DNA of 61,265 bases, from assembly GCA_937889645.1 (NCBI GenBank), contig CALBZE010000047.1, positions 1 through 61,265 on the forward strand, written 5' to 3'. A program made the position numbers and the translations under genes. This DNA comes from an uncultured bacterium. GTDB taxonomy: Bacteria > Gemmatimonadota > Gemmatimonadetes > Longimicrobiales > RSA9. The notes under the pieces are model-generated. The model searched no databases. It was not told where the DNA came from and worked only from the letters and a program-made list of their open reading frames with translations. Shown here piece by piece: positions 1 to 8,118 of the stretch; position 1 is the stretch's first letter, and each line of letters opens with the position of its first letter.

Positions 1-9
1 CCCACACGA

Positions 10-53
10 CGAGCGCCGACCCGCACACCCCGCAGGTCGACGCTCGTTTTTTT
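10..53 (+). terminator. Rho-independent terminator of an upstream gene outside the window
   Basis: An interrupted stem pairs CGAGCG (10-15) with CGCTCG (41-46) and CGAC (17-20) with GTCG (36-39), with one C/A mismatch between the two helices. Seven T residues (47-53) follow directly. It ends a plus-strand gene whose coding part lies before the window and separates it from era. Confidence 0.75.
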
Positions 54-85
54 CTTGTCTCGCCATGACGTGGCCGATCGTTTTC

Positions 86-115
86 TTGCGTGGGGGAAGA
101 CGGGCGGTCTACATT
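86..115 (+). promoter_or_regulatory. Promoter of era, possibly leaderless
   Basis: A -35-like TTGCGT (86-91) and a -10-like TACATT (110-115) are separated by 18 nt. Transcription would start about 121-123, which is the era ATG at 122, so the message may lack a leader. The -10 fits the TAnnTT form of six other promoters in this window. Confidence 0.5.
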
Positions 116-121
116 CGTGCC

Positions 122-1069
122 ATGACGCAAGAAATGGAGAGGAATTTGCTCGATGGCGTCCGGACGAGGGCCGGGTACGTGGCGCTCGTGGGCGTACCCA
201 ACGCGGGGAAATCGACGCTCCTGAACGCGCTCACCGGGGAGCGTCTGAGCATCGTGACTCCTCGTGCCCAGACCACGCGCGAGCGGGTGATAGGGATCTA
301 CACGGACGAGGAGGCGCAGATCGTCTTCGTAGACACGCCCGGGTTGCTCGAGCCGCGCTACCTGCTGCAGCGGAGCATGCTGGAAGCGGCGCTGTCGGCG
401 CTGGAGGAGGCGGACGTGGTGCTCCTCTTGCTGGACGCGACGCGGCCAGCCGAAACGCTGCCCAGCGGCGATGCGCTCGACGGGCTGCATCGCCGGGAGT
501 CGGCGCTGTTCATTGCGGTGAACAAGGTCGACGTGGCGCCGGCGGCCGCCGTCGAGGAGCTGGTGGACTGGGCGCGGCGGGAGTTCGGGAGAGAGGCGTA
601 CGTGATCTCTGCGGCCGAGGGGCGCGGCGTTTTCGAGCTCCGGGACAGGCTGAAGGCGGCGCTCCCGAACTCGCCGTTCCTGTACCCGGAGGACGAGATC
701 GCGGTTCAGCCGGTGCGCTTCTTCGTCTCCGAGCTGATCCGTGAGACGATCTTCGAGGAGTACCACGAAGAGGTGCCGTACAGCACGGCGGTGCGCATCG
801 AGGAGTACAGGGAGGCGAGCCGTCCTGTCTACATTCGCGCGGTGGTGTTCGTCGAGAGGGAGAGCCAGAAGGCGATCCTGATCGGGAAGGGAGGTGCCGG
901 GATCCGCCGGCTCGGACAGCGGTCGCGCGAGAAGATCGAAGCGTTCATCGGTGAGCCGGTATACCTGGATCTCTGGGTCAAGGCCATGCCGGGGTGGCGC
1001 AAGAAGCGGTCGGCGTTGCTGCACCTGGGGTACCCGGTCCCGAAGGAGATCGAGGACCGGTCGCGTTGA
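122..1069 (+). CDS. era: GTPase Era, 16S rRNA-binding ribosome assembly factor
   Basis: Era is a GTPase that binds the 3' end of 16S rRNA and helps mature the 30S subunit. The 315-residue product has the G1 loop GVPNAGKST near residue 22, G3 DTPG, G4 NKVD and a G5 serine-alanine. A C-terminal KH domain carries the GKGG loop near residue 255. An earlier in-frame ATG at 65 would add 19 residues not typical of Era and lies upstream of the predicted -10, so 122 is preferred. The length matches the usual 300 or so residues. It is followed after 14 nt by the Trm112-like gene. Confidence 0.96.
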   Translation: MTQEMERNLLDGVRTRAGYVALVGVPNAGKSTLLNALTGERLSIVTPRAQTTRERVIGIYTDEEAQIVFVDTPGLLEPRYLLQRSMLEAALSALEEADVVLLLLDATRPAETLPSGDALDGLHRRESALFIAVNKVDVAPAAAVEELVDWARREFGREAYVISAAEGRGVFELRDRLKAALPNSPFLYPEDEIAVQPVRFFVSELIRETIFEEYHEEVPYSTAVRIEEYREASRPVYIRAVVFVERESQKAILIGKGGAGIRRLGQRSREKIEAFIGEPVYLDLWVKAMPGWRKKRSALLHLGYPVPKEIEDRSR

Positions 1070-1083
1070 GCCGAGGAGGAGAT

Positions 1084-1248
1084 ATGCTGGATTCCGAGCT
1101 GCTGGAGATCCTCGTCTGCCCGAAGTGCAAGGGCGAGCTGGAGTACCGCCCCGAGGACCAGGAGCTGGTCTGCCATACGTGCCGGCTTCGATACGAGGTC
1201 CGGGACGACATCCCGATCATGCTGCTGGATGAGGCCAAGCCTTTCTAG
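1084..1248 (+). CDS. Trm112 family zinc-binding peptide
   Basis: This 54-residue protein is a Trm112/YcaR-type small protein. It has a CPKC pair near residues 12-15 and a CHTC pair near residues 30-33 that can hold one zinc, followed by the family's typical ending (DDIPIMLLDEA). Bacterial members are structural partners or activators of methyltransferases, but the partner is not evident here. The ATG at 1084 has a strong purine-rich ribosome binding site (GAGGAGG-type, 1074-1081). In-frame codons upstream overlap era and lack homology to the family. Confidence 0.9.
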   Translation: MLDSELLEILVCPKCKGELEYRPEDQELVCHTCRLRYEVRDDIPIMLLDEAKPF

Positions 1249-1261
1249 GTCCGATCGCCCC

Positions 1262-2278
1262 ATGGCCGGTTCCGGCAGGGGAATTCTGGTTCGGCGTTTT
1301 GCGTCGGCCGCGGTCGGGCTCGCGTGCGCCGTGAGCACCGTCGCGGTGCCGGCGCAGGCCCAGGTCGTCGGCATCGACGACCGCACGCCGGCGGGGGAAT
1401 GCTGTTTGGTTTTGTTGCTGCCCGTGGGCGCGCGGTCGGTCGCGCTGGGGCGGGCGCTGACGGCTGCGACGTCGCCGGACGCCATGTTCTCGAACCCGGC
1501 AGGGCTCGCGGGGGTGGAAGGCAGCCATCTGCTGATCCATCACACCGACATGGCGGCGCAGGGGAACGCATTCTCCTTCCTGGCCAATCCAGGTGGCGTC
1601 GCCACGCTGGGCCTCTCGTACGAGCTCGTCGACATCGACGAGATGGAGCATACGGACGAGAGCGGTCAGACGATCGGGGTCGTCACGCTTCGCCATCACG
1701 TGCTGGTCGCATCGGCCGCCTCGGTGTTGGCGCGCGGGGTGTCGGCGGGGCTGAACTACAAGCTGTACCAGTTCCGGATCGGCTGCCGAGGCACGTGCGA
1801 CGGCGAGCAGGTGACGGCGACGACGCACGCCGTCGATTTCGGCGTCCTCTTCCACCCCTCCTGGCTGCCGGCGCTGCGCCTGGGCGCCGCGGTCATGAAC
1901 GTCGGCTTCCCGCTACAGGTGATCAACGCGCACCAGGCCGATCCGCTGCCCGTGCGGGCCCGCGTGGGCGGCGCGTACGAGGTGCTGCATCACCTGACCT
2001 CGGTTGAAGGGATCGAGTTGTGGTGGGCGGTCGACATCGTGGACGATTGGCAGGACCCGGGCGCGCCCACGGTCTCGTCGGGGATCGAATTGGCGATCGG
2101 ACGCACGATCTTCCTCCGCTCCGGGTACGTGCCGGGCGAGGGGGTAGGCACCGGCGCCGCGATCGGTCTCGGAATCGACTACGACCGTTTCACGATGTCG
2201 ATCGCGCGCAGCTTTGCGTCGAGCCCTCTCGAGGCCGTCGAGGAGCCGATGCAGTTCTCCTTCGGGTTCCGATTCTGA
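1262..2278 (+). CDS. PorV/PorQ-type outer membrane beta-barrel protein
   Basis: The 338-residue product begins with a signal peptide (basic start, hydrophobic core, cleavage near AQA-QV about residue 35). It continues as a predicted long-chain beta barrel of the PorV/PorQ (UPF0164) type. The N-terminal phrases PVGARSVALGRA and MFSNPAGLA, where each barrel begins with a small-residue 'NPAG' box, are typical of that family. In Bacteroidota PorV takes part in type IX secretion; no other T9SS component is in this window, so a general outer-membrane role is all that can be said. The barrel ends with aromatic FGFRF, as BAM substrates do. Its stop overlaps the next start (TGATG). Confidence 0.8.
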   Translation: MAGSGRGILVRRFASAAVGLACAVSTVAVPAQAQVVGIDDRTPAGECCLVLLLPVGARSVALGRALTAATSPDAMFSNPAGLAGVEGSHLLIHHTDMAAQGNAFSFLANPGGVATLGLSYELVDIDEMEHTDESGQTIGVVTLRHHVLVASAASVLARGVSAGLNYKLYQFRIGCRGTCDGEQVTATTHAVDFGVLFHPSWLPALRLGAAVMNVGFPLQVINAHQADPLPVRARVGGAYEVLHHLTSVEGIELWWAVDIVDDWQDPGAPTVSSGIELAIGRTIFLRSGYVPGEGVGTGAAIGLGIDYDRFTMSIARSFASSPLEAVEEPMQFSFGFRF

Positions 2279-3126
2279 TGCTCTCCCGACATCGCGCCCT
2301 TTGCGCTCTCCTGATCGCCTGCGCTCCCGGTGTCGCCGAAGCCCGGCAGCTTCGGAACTCATTGGCCGTTCCCGAGGCCGCCGCGGCCTCGCCGCATGCG
2401 GCGGTCGGCTCGACGGTGCGACCGGTCCTTCTCTCCGCCGTCCTGCCGGGCGCCGGGCAGTACACCCTCGGATCCGCACGGTGGATCGCCTATGCGGCGG
2501 TGGAAGCGGCAGCTCTCTACTGGTACGGCGACCGTCGGGCCGAGGGGCGAGACCTGGAGGCGCGCTACCGTGACCTGGCGTGGGAAGTCGCGCGCCTCAA
2601 CGCCTCCGGGGAGCGGCGAGACGGGGATTTCCACTACTACGAGGCGCTCGCGGATTACGAACGGAGCGGCGCTTACGACGCCGACCCCGTGCGCGAGGGC
2701 GTACAGCCGGAGACCGATCCTACGACGTACAACGGGTGGATCTGGGCGCTCGCGAGGGCGATCTACTTCCCATTCGGCGTCGATTCTCTCCCGGAGGACG
2801 CGACGGCGTACCGGCGGGCCATGGAATACTACACGAGCCGGGCGGTCGGTCCCGAATTCGCCTGGTCGTGGGAAGGCCGCCCCGAGGCCAGGACCCGGTA
2901 CCGCCAGCTGATCGGCCAGAGCGACGCGGCGTACCGGTCCGCGTCGCGCGCCCTCGGTCTGATCCTTGCGAACCACGTCGTGAGCGCCGTGGACGCCTTC
3001 GTGACGGCGCGTCTGCGTGCGAGCCGGGCCGCGCCCCTACCGATCGAATTCGAGAGCGATGTCCGTATGCGGGGACGCGAGGCCACGTGGCGCGCAACCG
3101 TCTACATCGCCTTGCCCGAGAGGTGA
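2278..3126 (+). CDS. DUF5683-like membrane-associated protein
   Basis: This is a 282-residue protein with a signal peptide or N-terminal anchor (residues 1-20). A motif LPGAGQYTLGS followed by a hydrophobic segment (near residues 45-75) resembles the 'LPGxGQ' box of DUF5683-type envelope proteins. The rest is rich in Tyr, Arg and Glu with a second hydrophobic stretch near residue 230. It starts one base inside the stop of the PorV-like gene, so the two are translationally coupled and probably act together at the envelope. The function is unknown. Confidence 0.7.
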   Translation: MLSRHRALCALLIACAPGVAEARQLRNSLAVPEAAAASPHAAVGSTVRPVLLSAVLPGAGQYTLGSARWIAYAAVEAAALYWYGDRRAEGRDLEARYRDLAWEVARLNASGERRDGDFHYYEALADYERSGAYDADPVREGVQPETDPTTYNGWIWALARAIYFPFGVDSLPEDATAYRRAMEYYTSRAVGPEFAWSWEGRPEARTRYRQLIGQSDAAYRSASRALGLILANHVVSAVDAFVTARLRASRAAPLPIEFESDVRMRGREATWRATVYIALPER

Positions 3127-3128
3127 CC

Positions 3129-5237
3129 GTGCCGGTCAAAGCGGACGTCATCGTCGACTATCTGCGCGAGCGGGCCGGCCGGCCGCTCAAGGCGAAGGAG
3201 CTGGCCCGGGGGCTGGGCGTATCCGAAGCGGACTACCCCGAGTTCAAGTCGCAGCTGCAGCGTCTCGAGGACGAAGGCCTCATCTACCGCGTCCGGAAGC
3301 AGCGCTACGCGGCGCCCGAGAAGATCAATCTGGTGGTCGGCCGTCTTCAGACGATCCGGAGCGGCGCCGGGTTCGTGGTCCCGGAGGACGGGGCCGGGGA
3401 CCTGTTCATCCCCTGGCAGGGGATGGGCTCGGCCGTGCACGGGGACCGCGTGGTCGCGCGGGTCGAGAAGCGGCGTCGCGGTCAACGTCGCGAGGGCCGG
3501 ATCATCAAGGTGCTCGAGCGGGCGCGGGAGACGGTCGTCGGCGTTTACCACCCGGCCCGGAACTTCGGCTTCGTCGTTCCTGAAGACCGAAAGCTGACCC
3601 GCGACATCTTCATTCCTCCCGGCCAGGAGCAGGACGCGAAAGAGAACGACGTCGTCCTGGTCCGCATAACGAACTGGGGCGACGAGCACCTGGGGCCGGC
3701 GGGCGAGGTCGAGGAGGTCCTCGGTCACAAGAGGCAGGCGGGCGTCGACGTCCTCGCCATCGTCTACGGGCACGGGCTGCCCATCGACTTCCCGGCGGAG
3801 GTGTTGGAGGAGGCCGAGCGCCTTCGCGAGCGTGGCGTGCTCAACGCCGATCTCGAGGGACGGCTCGACCTTCGCGACGAGCTGATCTTCACGATCGACC
3901 CGGTGGACGCCAAGGACCACGACGACGCCCTCTCCATTCGCCCGCTCGGGGACGGGAGGTGGCACGTCGGGGTGCACATCGCGGACGTTAGTCACTACGT
4001 GCGGGAAGGTACGGCGCTGGACGCCGAAGCGCTCCGCCGCGGAACCAGCGTCTATCTCGTCGACCGCGTCATCCCGATGCTGCCGGAGGCGCTGTCGTCC
4101 GACCTGTGCTCGCTCGTCCCGGACCAGGATCGGCTGGCCATGTCGCTCCTCCTAACCGTGGACGCGGAGGGGAAGGTCCTCGACCACGAGCTCGTGCGGA
4201 GCGTGATCCGGAGTCGGCACCGGCTTTCGTACGAGGACGCGCAGGCGGTGATCGACGGCGAGCGGGTCGTGGACCCCGAGACGGACGAAGCGATCCGGGC
4301 GCTGGTCGGGATCAGCCGTAAGCTCCGTACCGCGCGCGAGGCGCGGGGCAGCCTCGACTTCGATCTCCCGGAAGCCCGCGTCGTGTTGAACACGAAGGGC
4401 GAGCCGACCGACATCCAGCGGGTGCTGCGGCTGGAGAGTCACCGCCTGATCGAGGACTTCATGCTCCTGGCGAACGAGACGATCGCCCGGAGCGCATCAC
4501 GGGCGAAGCTCCCGTTCGTGTACCGCATCCACGAGGCCCCAGACTCCGACCGCATGGAACAGCTCCGGGAGTTCGTCGCCACGTTCGGCTACCGCCTCGG
4601 CCGGCGGGGGCAGCCCATGCCGAAGGACCTTCAGCGCCTCCTGGCCGCGGTACACGGGCGCCCGGAGGAGAGCGTGGTCTCCACGGTGGTGCTTCGGTCG
4701 ATGCGGCAGGCGCGCTACAGCCATGACAACGTCGGGCACTTCGGGCTCGCCGCGAGGCACTACACGCACTTCACCTCGCCGATCCGCCGCTACCCGGACC
4801 TGATCGTCCACCGGCTCGCGGGGCGGGCGTTCATCGACGGCGAGCGTCCGCCGGAGTCGCTCCGGGAGGAGGTCCTCCCCACCGTCGCTCGCCTGGCCAG
4901 CGAGCGTGAGCGGGTGGCCGTCGAAGCCGAGCGCGACAGCATCGAGCTGAAGAAGGTCGAGTTCATGGAGCGGCACCTCGGCGACGAGTTCGCCGGAACG
5001 ATCAGCGGCGTGACCTCCTTCGGCCTCTTCGTCCTTCTCGACGACTTCTTCGTCGAAGGATTGGTGCACGTGAGCACGCTCGAAGACGACTACTACGTGT
5101 TCGTCGAAGAGCAGTACTCGCTGGTCGGCGAGCACCGGCGCCGTCGATTCCGCCTCGGCGACCGCGTCCGCGTGCAGGTCGCGTCGGTCGACCGGGACGA
5201 GCGGAGGATCGATTTCCTCCTCGCGGACACGACCTGA
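3129..5237 (+). CDS. rnr: Ribonuclease R
   Basis: RNase R is a processive 3'-5' exoribonuclease that degrades structured RNA. The 702-residue product has a winged-helix N-terminus (residues 1-60) and two cold-shock domains (near 75-120 and 135-190). The RNB catalytic domain carries IDPVDAKDHDDA near residue 255, with the metal-binding aspartates, and HFTSPIRRYPD near 545. A C-terminal S1 domain runs from about 620 to 695. The start is GTG at 3129, with GAGAGG five bases upstream; an in-frame GTG at 3123 is an alternative. The gene directly follows the DUF5683-like gene. Confidence 0.94.
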   Translation: MPVKADVIVDYLRERAGRPLKAKELARGLGVSEADYPEFKSQLQRLEDEGLIYRVRKQRYAAPEKINLVVGRLQTIRSGAGFVVPEDGAGDLFIPWQGMGSAVHGDRVVARVEKRRRGQRREGRIIKVLERARETVVGVYHPARNFGFVVPEDRKLTRDIFIPPGQEQDAKENDVVLVRITNWGDEHLGPAGEVEEVLGHKRQAGVDVLAIVYGHGLPIDFPAEVLEEAERLRERGVLNADLEGRLDLRDELIFTIDPVDAKDHDDALSIRPLGDGRWHVGVHIADVSHYVREGTALDAEALRRGTSVYLVDRVIPMLPEALSSDLCSLVPDQDRLAMSLLLTVDAEGKVLDHELVRSVIRSRHRLSYEDAQAVIDGERVVDPETDEAIRALVGISRKLRTAREARGSLDFDLPEARVVLNTKGEPTDIQRVLRLESHRLIEDFMLLANETIARSASRAKLPFVYRIHEAPDSDRMEQLREFVATFGYRLGRRGQPMPKDLQRLLAAVHGRPEESVVSTVVLRSMRQARYSHDNVGHFGLAARHYTHFTSPIRRYPDLIVHRLAGRAFIDGERPPESLREEVLPTVARLASERERVAVEAERDSIELKKVEFMERHLGDEFAGTISGVTSFGLFVLLDDFFVEGLVHVSTLEDDYYVFVEEQYSLVGEHRRRRFRLGDRVRVQVASVDRDERRIDFLLADTT

Positions 5238-5253
5238 TCGGCCAACGACAGGT

Positions 5254-5282
5254 TTGACAGCGTCGATTGCCGGAGCTAGCTT
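5254..5282 (+). promoter_or_regulatory. Promoter of the GGDEF gene
   Basis: TTGACA (5254-5259), a 17-nt spacer and TAGCTT (5277-5282) form a clear sigma-70-type promoter in the rnr-GGDEF gap. The predicted start near 5289 makes the TTG candidate start codon at 5267 impossible on this transcript and supports the ATG at 5321. Confidence 0.75.
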
Positions 5283-5320
5283 CGTCCGTACCTTCCCCGG
5301 AGCTGACCTCACCGGCGGTG

Positions 5321-6322
5321 ATGCATCTTCAGCGTACGCTCGTGTTCCACTCCCCCGAGGGAGCCCAGCCGCCCGCGGCCGTATTGGCGGTGGCGCAGGA
5401 GCGTGGGTTCGACGTCCTCGTCCATACCGATGGGGACGGCCTGATCCCGCTCGTCAACCAGAGGCTGCCGGTGTGCGTCATTCTGGATGGGAGCGATGGG
5501 CCGGGGAGTCTGGAGCTCTGCCGGACGCTCAAGCGGGACCCGTTCACGGCGATCATCCCGGTCGCCTTCTACCTCGACCGGGACGACCACGAGTACGCGC
5601 TGAGCGCGCTGGAGTGCGGCGGCGACGAAGTCCTCACCCCGGCGATGGAGGAGCGTGAGCACTGGCTCCGACTCCGACTCGCCCTGGACCGGGCGGACCG
5701 GGACGTCAGCGTGAACCCGAGCACGCGCCTGCCCGGCACGGTCCAGATCGAGCGCGACATGGCCGAGCGGCTGCGCAGCGGGGAGCTCTTCGCCGTCTGC
5801 TATGCCGATCTCGACCACTTCAAAGAATTCAACGACCGGTACGGCTACAACGAGGGCGACCGGGTCATTCTGCTCCTGTCGCGGATCCTGAGAGACGTGG
5901 TGAAGGCGTACGCGCCCACCGGATTCATCGGACACATCGGGGGCGACGACTTCATCTTCAACGTTCCTCTCGAGCAGATGCGGCGGTGCTGCGAGGAGAT
6001 CCTGGACATCTTCGACGAGCTGATCCCGTACCAGTACACGGAAGAGGACCGCAGACTCGGCTACTTCCTCGGGAAGGACCGACGGGGCAATCTGCTCCGC
6101 GTTCCTTTGATGACGCTCTCTATCGGGGTGGTCACGAACGAGCATCGCCGCTTCACGCACACCGCGCGGATCAGCGAGCTCGCGAGCGAAATGAAGACGT
6201 ACGCAAAGACGCTTCCCGGTTCCGTCTACGCGGTCGACCGGCGTCGGGACCCGCCCATGGTCGTCCACGCCGGCGGCGCGGCGGACGCGAGCGGAGAAGC
6301 CAGGGAGTCGAAGGGGCCATGA
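5321..6322 (+). CDS. GGDEF domain protein (putative diguanylate cyclase) with degenerate receiver domain
   Basis: This 333-residue protein has an N-terminal alpha/beta domain (residues 1-125) that resembles a response-regulator receiver. It has ILDGS at the expected phospho-acceptor strand and ends ECGGDEVL where receivers have GADDYL. A GGDEF domain follows (about 140-315) with the active-site signature GGDDF near residue 207, so it may make cyclic di-GMP. The RxxD inhibitory site expected five residues before the signature is absent (APTGFIGHI instead), so product inhibition through that site is not expected. The gene has its own promoter and overlaps the next gene by 4 bp. Confidence 0.85.
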   Translation: MHLQRTLVFHSPEGAQPPAAVLAVAQERGFDVLVHTDGDGLIPLVNQRLPVCVILDGSDGPGSLELCRTLKRDPFTAIIPVAFYLDRDDHEYALSALECGGDEVLTPAMEEREHWLRLRLALDRADRDVSVNPSTRLPGTVQIERDMAERLRSGELFAVCYADLDHFKEFNDRYGYNEGDRVILLLSRILRDVVKAYAPTGFIGHIGGDDFIFNVPLEQMRRCCEEILDIFDELIPYQYTEEDRRLGYFLGKDRRGNLLRVPLMTLSIGVVTNEHRRFTHTARISELASEMKTYAKTLPGSVYAVDRRRDPPMVVHAGGAADASGEARESKGP

Positions 6323-6867
6323 ACGTTCGTTGCACGTTCTGCAACACCTTGTACCGGATCGACCCGACGCGCCTGCCGCCGGGCGGGGTGAACGCCCGTT
6401 GCGCGCGTTGCCAGCGGACGTTCCGGATCGAGCCCACTGCGGGCGGTAACGCGTCCGGCGGCCCGGCGTCCGCCTCGAGTGGCGCGGCGGCACCGCGCGC
6501 GACGGCGCCCGCCGCTGCGGCGGCCCCGCCGGGCATCGGACCCGGGTCGCCGCAACCGGCGGCGAGCAATCCGTCACCGGCCGGGCCGCGCCCCGCGCCG
6601 GGTACGTCGTCGATCTTCGGTCCCCAGGACCCGGATCAGCGGGCGAAGCGCATCGCGCGCGCCCTGGTCTCCGACATCGTCGCCTACCATCAGGACCGCT
6701 GGGAGCGGAGCCTGGCGGCGGGAACCCTCCGGGAGGACTTCCGGGAGGAGATCCTGAAGAGCTGGGAGGAGTACGTCCTCCAGGTCGGATCCGAGCGGGC
6801 GCACGGCACGCCCTATTTCCGTGATGCTCTCAACGAAATCCTCGCGAAAGGACGCCAGGTCTTCTGA
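6319..6867 (+). CDS. MJ0042-type zinc-ribbon protein
   Basis: The 182-residue product opens with a zinc ribbon of the MJ0042 type: CTFC near residues 5-8 and CARC near 28-31, with the typical FRIEP ending. A 60-residue Ala/Pro/Ser/Gly linker follows. The C-terminal domain is helical and charged (about 105-182) and contains DPDQRAKRIARALVSDI and YHQDRW. This layout is common in deltaproteobacterial and gemmatimonad regulators of unknown target. The ATG overlaps the stop of the GGDEF gene (ATGA), so the pair is co-translated. Confidence 0.75.
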   Translation: MNVRCTFCNTLYRIDPTRLPPGGVNARCARCQRTFRIEPTAGGNASGGPASASSGAAAPRATAPAAAAAPPGIGPGSPQPAASNPSPAGPRPAPGTSSIFGPQDPDQRAKRIARALVSDIVAYHQDRWERSLAAGTLREDFREEILKSWEEYVLQVGSERAHGTPYFRDALNEILAKGRQVF

Positions 6868-6876
6868 GGCCATCGG

Positions 6877-6905
6877 TTGATACGACCCCGGGAATCGGCT
6901 ATATT
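6877..6905 (+). promoter_or_regulatory. Promoter of prfB and the downstream 19-kb gene run
   Basis: TTGATA (6877-6882), a 17-nt spacer and TATATT (6900-6905) precede prfB by about 70 nt. It is the only convincing promoter seen between here and lpxK at 26.06 kb, so it may drive the whole run, although internal promoters inside genes cannot be excluded. Confidence 0.75.
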
Positions 6906-6930
6906 TCGTTGTGTCCGTGAATTCAACGGG

Positions 6931-6950
6931 GGCCGTCCGACTGGACGGCC
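6931..6950 (+). promoter_or_regulatory. Perfect hairpin in the prfB leader
   Basis: GGCCGTCC (6931-6938) pairs perfectly with GGACGGCC (6943-6950) around a GACT tetraloop in the 5' untranslated region of prfB. No T-run follows, so it is more likely a leader structure than a terminator. Confidence 0.55.
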
Positions 6951-6978
6951 TCTCGCATTAGAAAAGGGAGGTTTCCGA

Positions 6979-8083
6979 ATGAATCAGGTCCTCGACGTGC
7001 TGCGGGAATGCCAGGAGCGGATCGAGTCGCTCGGAGGTTACCTTTGACGTAGCCGCGAAGCGGCGTCGCATCCAGGAGCTGGAGCAGCGGATGGCCGAGC
7101 CCGGCTTCTGGGACGACAGCGCGGCCACGCGGAGCGTGATCGCGGAAGTCAAGGAGTTGAAGGGTTGGGTCGAGCCGTGGGACGCGGCGGCCGCGAAGGC
7201 GAAAGAACTGGCCGAGCTCGGTGAGCTCCTCGCCATCGACGCGGATCCGGAGATGGAGGCGGAGTGGAAGGCCGAGGTCGAGGCGCTGGATCGGGAGGTG
7301 GAACGGCTCGAGCTCCGCAACATGCTGCGCGGGCCGGACGACAGCCGCGACGCGCTGCTCACGATCCACCCGGGCGCCGGCGGCACCGAATCGCAAGACT
7401 GGGCCGAGATGCTCATGCGGATGTACACCCGCTGGGCGGAGGACCACGGCTACGAGGTGGTGCTGCTGGACCTGCAGCACGGGGAGGAGGCGGGGATCAA
7501 GAGCGCCACGCTGGAGATCCGGGGCCAGTACGCGTACGGCTACCTGAAGGCGGAGAAGGGGGTCCACCGCCTGGTGCGGATCTCGCCCTTCGACGCGCAG
7601 GCGCGCCGGCACACGTCGTTCGCGAGCGTGTTCGTCTACCCGATGGTGGACGACACGATCGAGATCGAGATCAACGAGAAGGACCTCCGGATCGACACGT
7701 TCCGCGCCGGCGGCAAGGGCGGCCAGCACGTCAACAAGACGGACTCGGCCGTTCGGATCACGCACATCCCGACGGGGATCGTCGTGTCCTGCCAGAACGA
7801 GCGGAGCCAGATCCAGAACAAGGCCACGGCGATGCGGATGCTCAAGGCCGCGTTGTACCAGCACGAGCTGGAAAAGCGGCAGGCCGAGCGCGCGAAGGTC
7901 GAGGCCGAGAAGACCGACATCGCCTGGGGGAACCAGATCCGGTCCTACGTCTTCCAGCCGTACACCATGGTGACGGATCACAGGACGGAGCTGAAGATCC
8001 CGGACGTGCAGCGCGTCATGGACGGGGATCTGGACCCGTTCATCGAGGCGTACCTGAAGGAATACGGCGCACGAGTCGCGTAG
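6979..8083 (+). CDS. prfB: Peptide chain release factor 2, with programmed +1 frameshift
   Basis: RF2 ends translation at UGA and UAA. Codons 1-22 start at ATG 6979, behind GGGAGG, and run into an in-frame TGA at 7045-7047. A +1 shift at CTT-TGA-C resumes reading at GAC 7046 and yields a 367-residue protein, close to the 365 residues of the E. coli protein. The shifted frame contains the RF2 stop-recognition motif SPF (in VRISPFDAQ) and the catalytic GGQ (in GGKGGQHVNK). A simple annotation would begin at ATG 7091 and lose 37 residues. The gene heads a long run continuing with lysS after 35 nt. Confidence 0.96.
7033..7048 (+). promoter_or_regulatory. Programmed +1 frameshift site of prfB
   Basis: An internal Shine-Dalgarno-like GGAGG (7033-7037) lies four bases before CTT-TGA-C (7042-7048). 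This is the conserved RF2 autoregulation cassette: when RF2 is scarce, the ribosome pauses at UGA and slips +1 on CUU. The arrangement is nearly identical to the well-studied enterobacterial site. Confidence 0.96.
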
Positions 8084-8118
8084 ATCGAGGACAAGGGAAG
8101 GGAAGTCGAGGAGGCTCA

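Noticed and set aside
65..121. Upstream ATG for era
   Set aside because: It would add 19 residues not seen in Era and places the start before the predicted -10 element.
1262..2278. Type IX secretion locus because of the PorV-like protein
   Set aside because: No other T9SS component (PorU, PorT, SprA, PorK-N) is present in the window.
5267..5320. TTG start for the GGDEF gene
   Set aside because: It lies between the -35 and -10 of the promoter, so it would not be on the transcript.
6931..6950. Terminator before prfB
   Set aside because: There is no T-run, and the hairpin lies downstream of the promoter, so it is more likely a leader structure.
7091..8083. prfB as a plain frame starting at ATG 7091
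   Set aside because: The frameshift cassette and the upstream 22 codons with a good ribosome binding site show that the real start is 6979.
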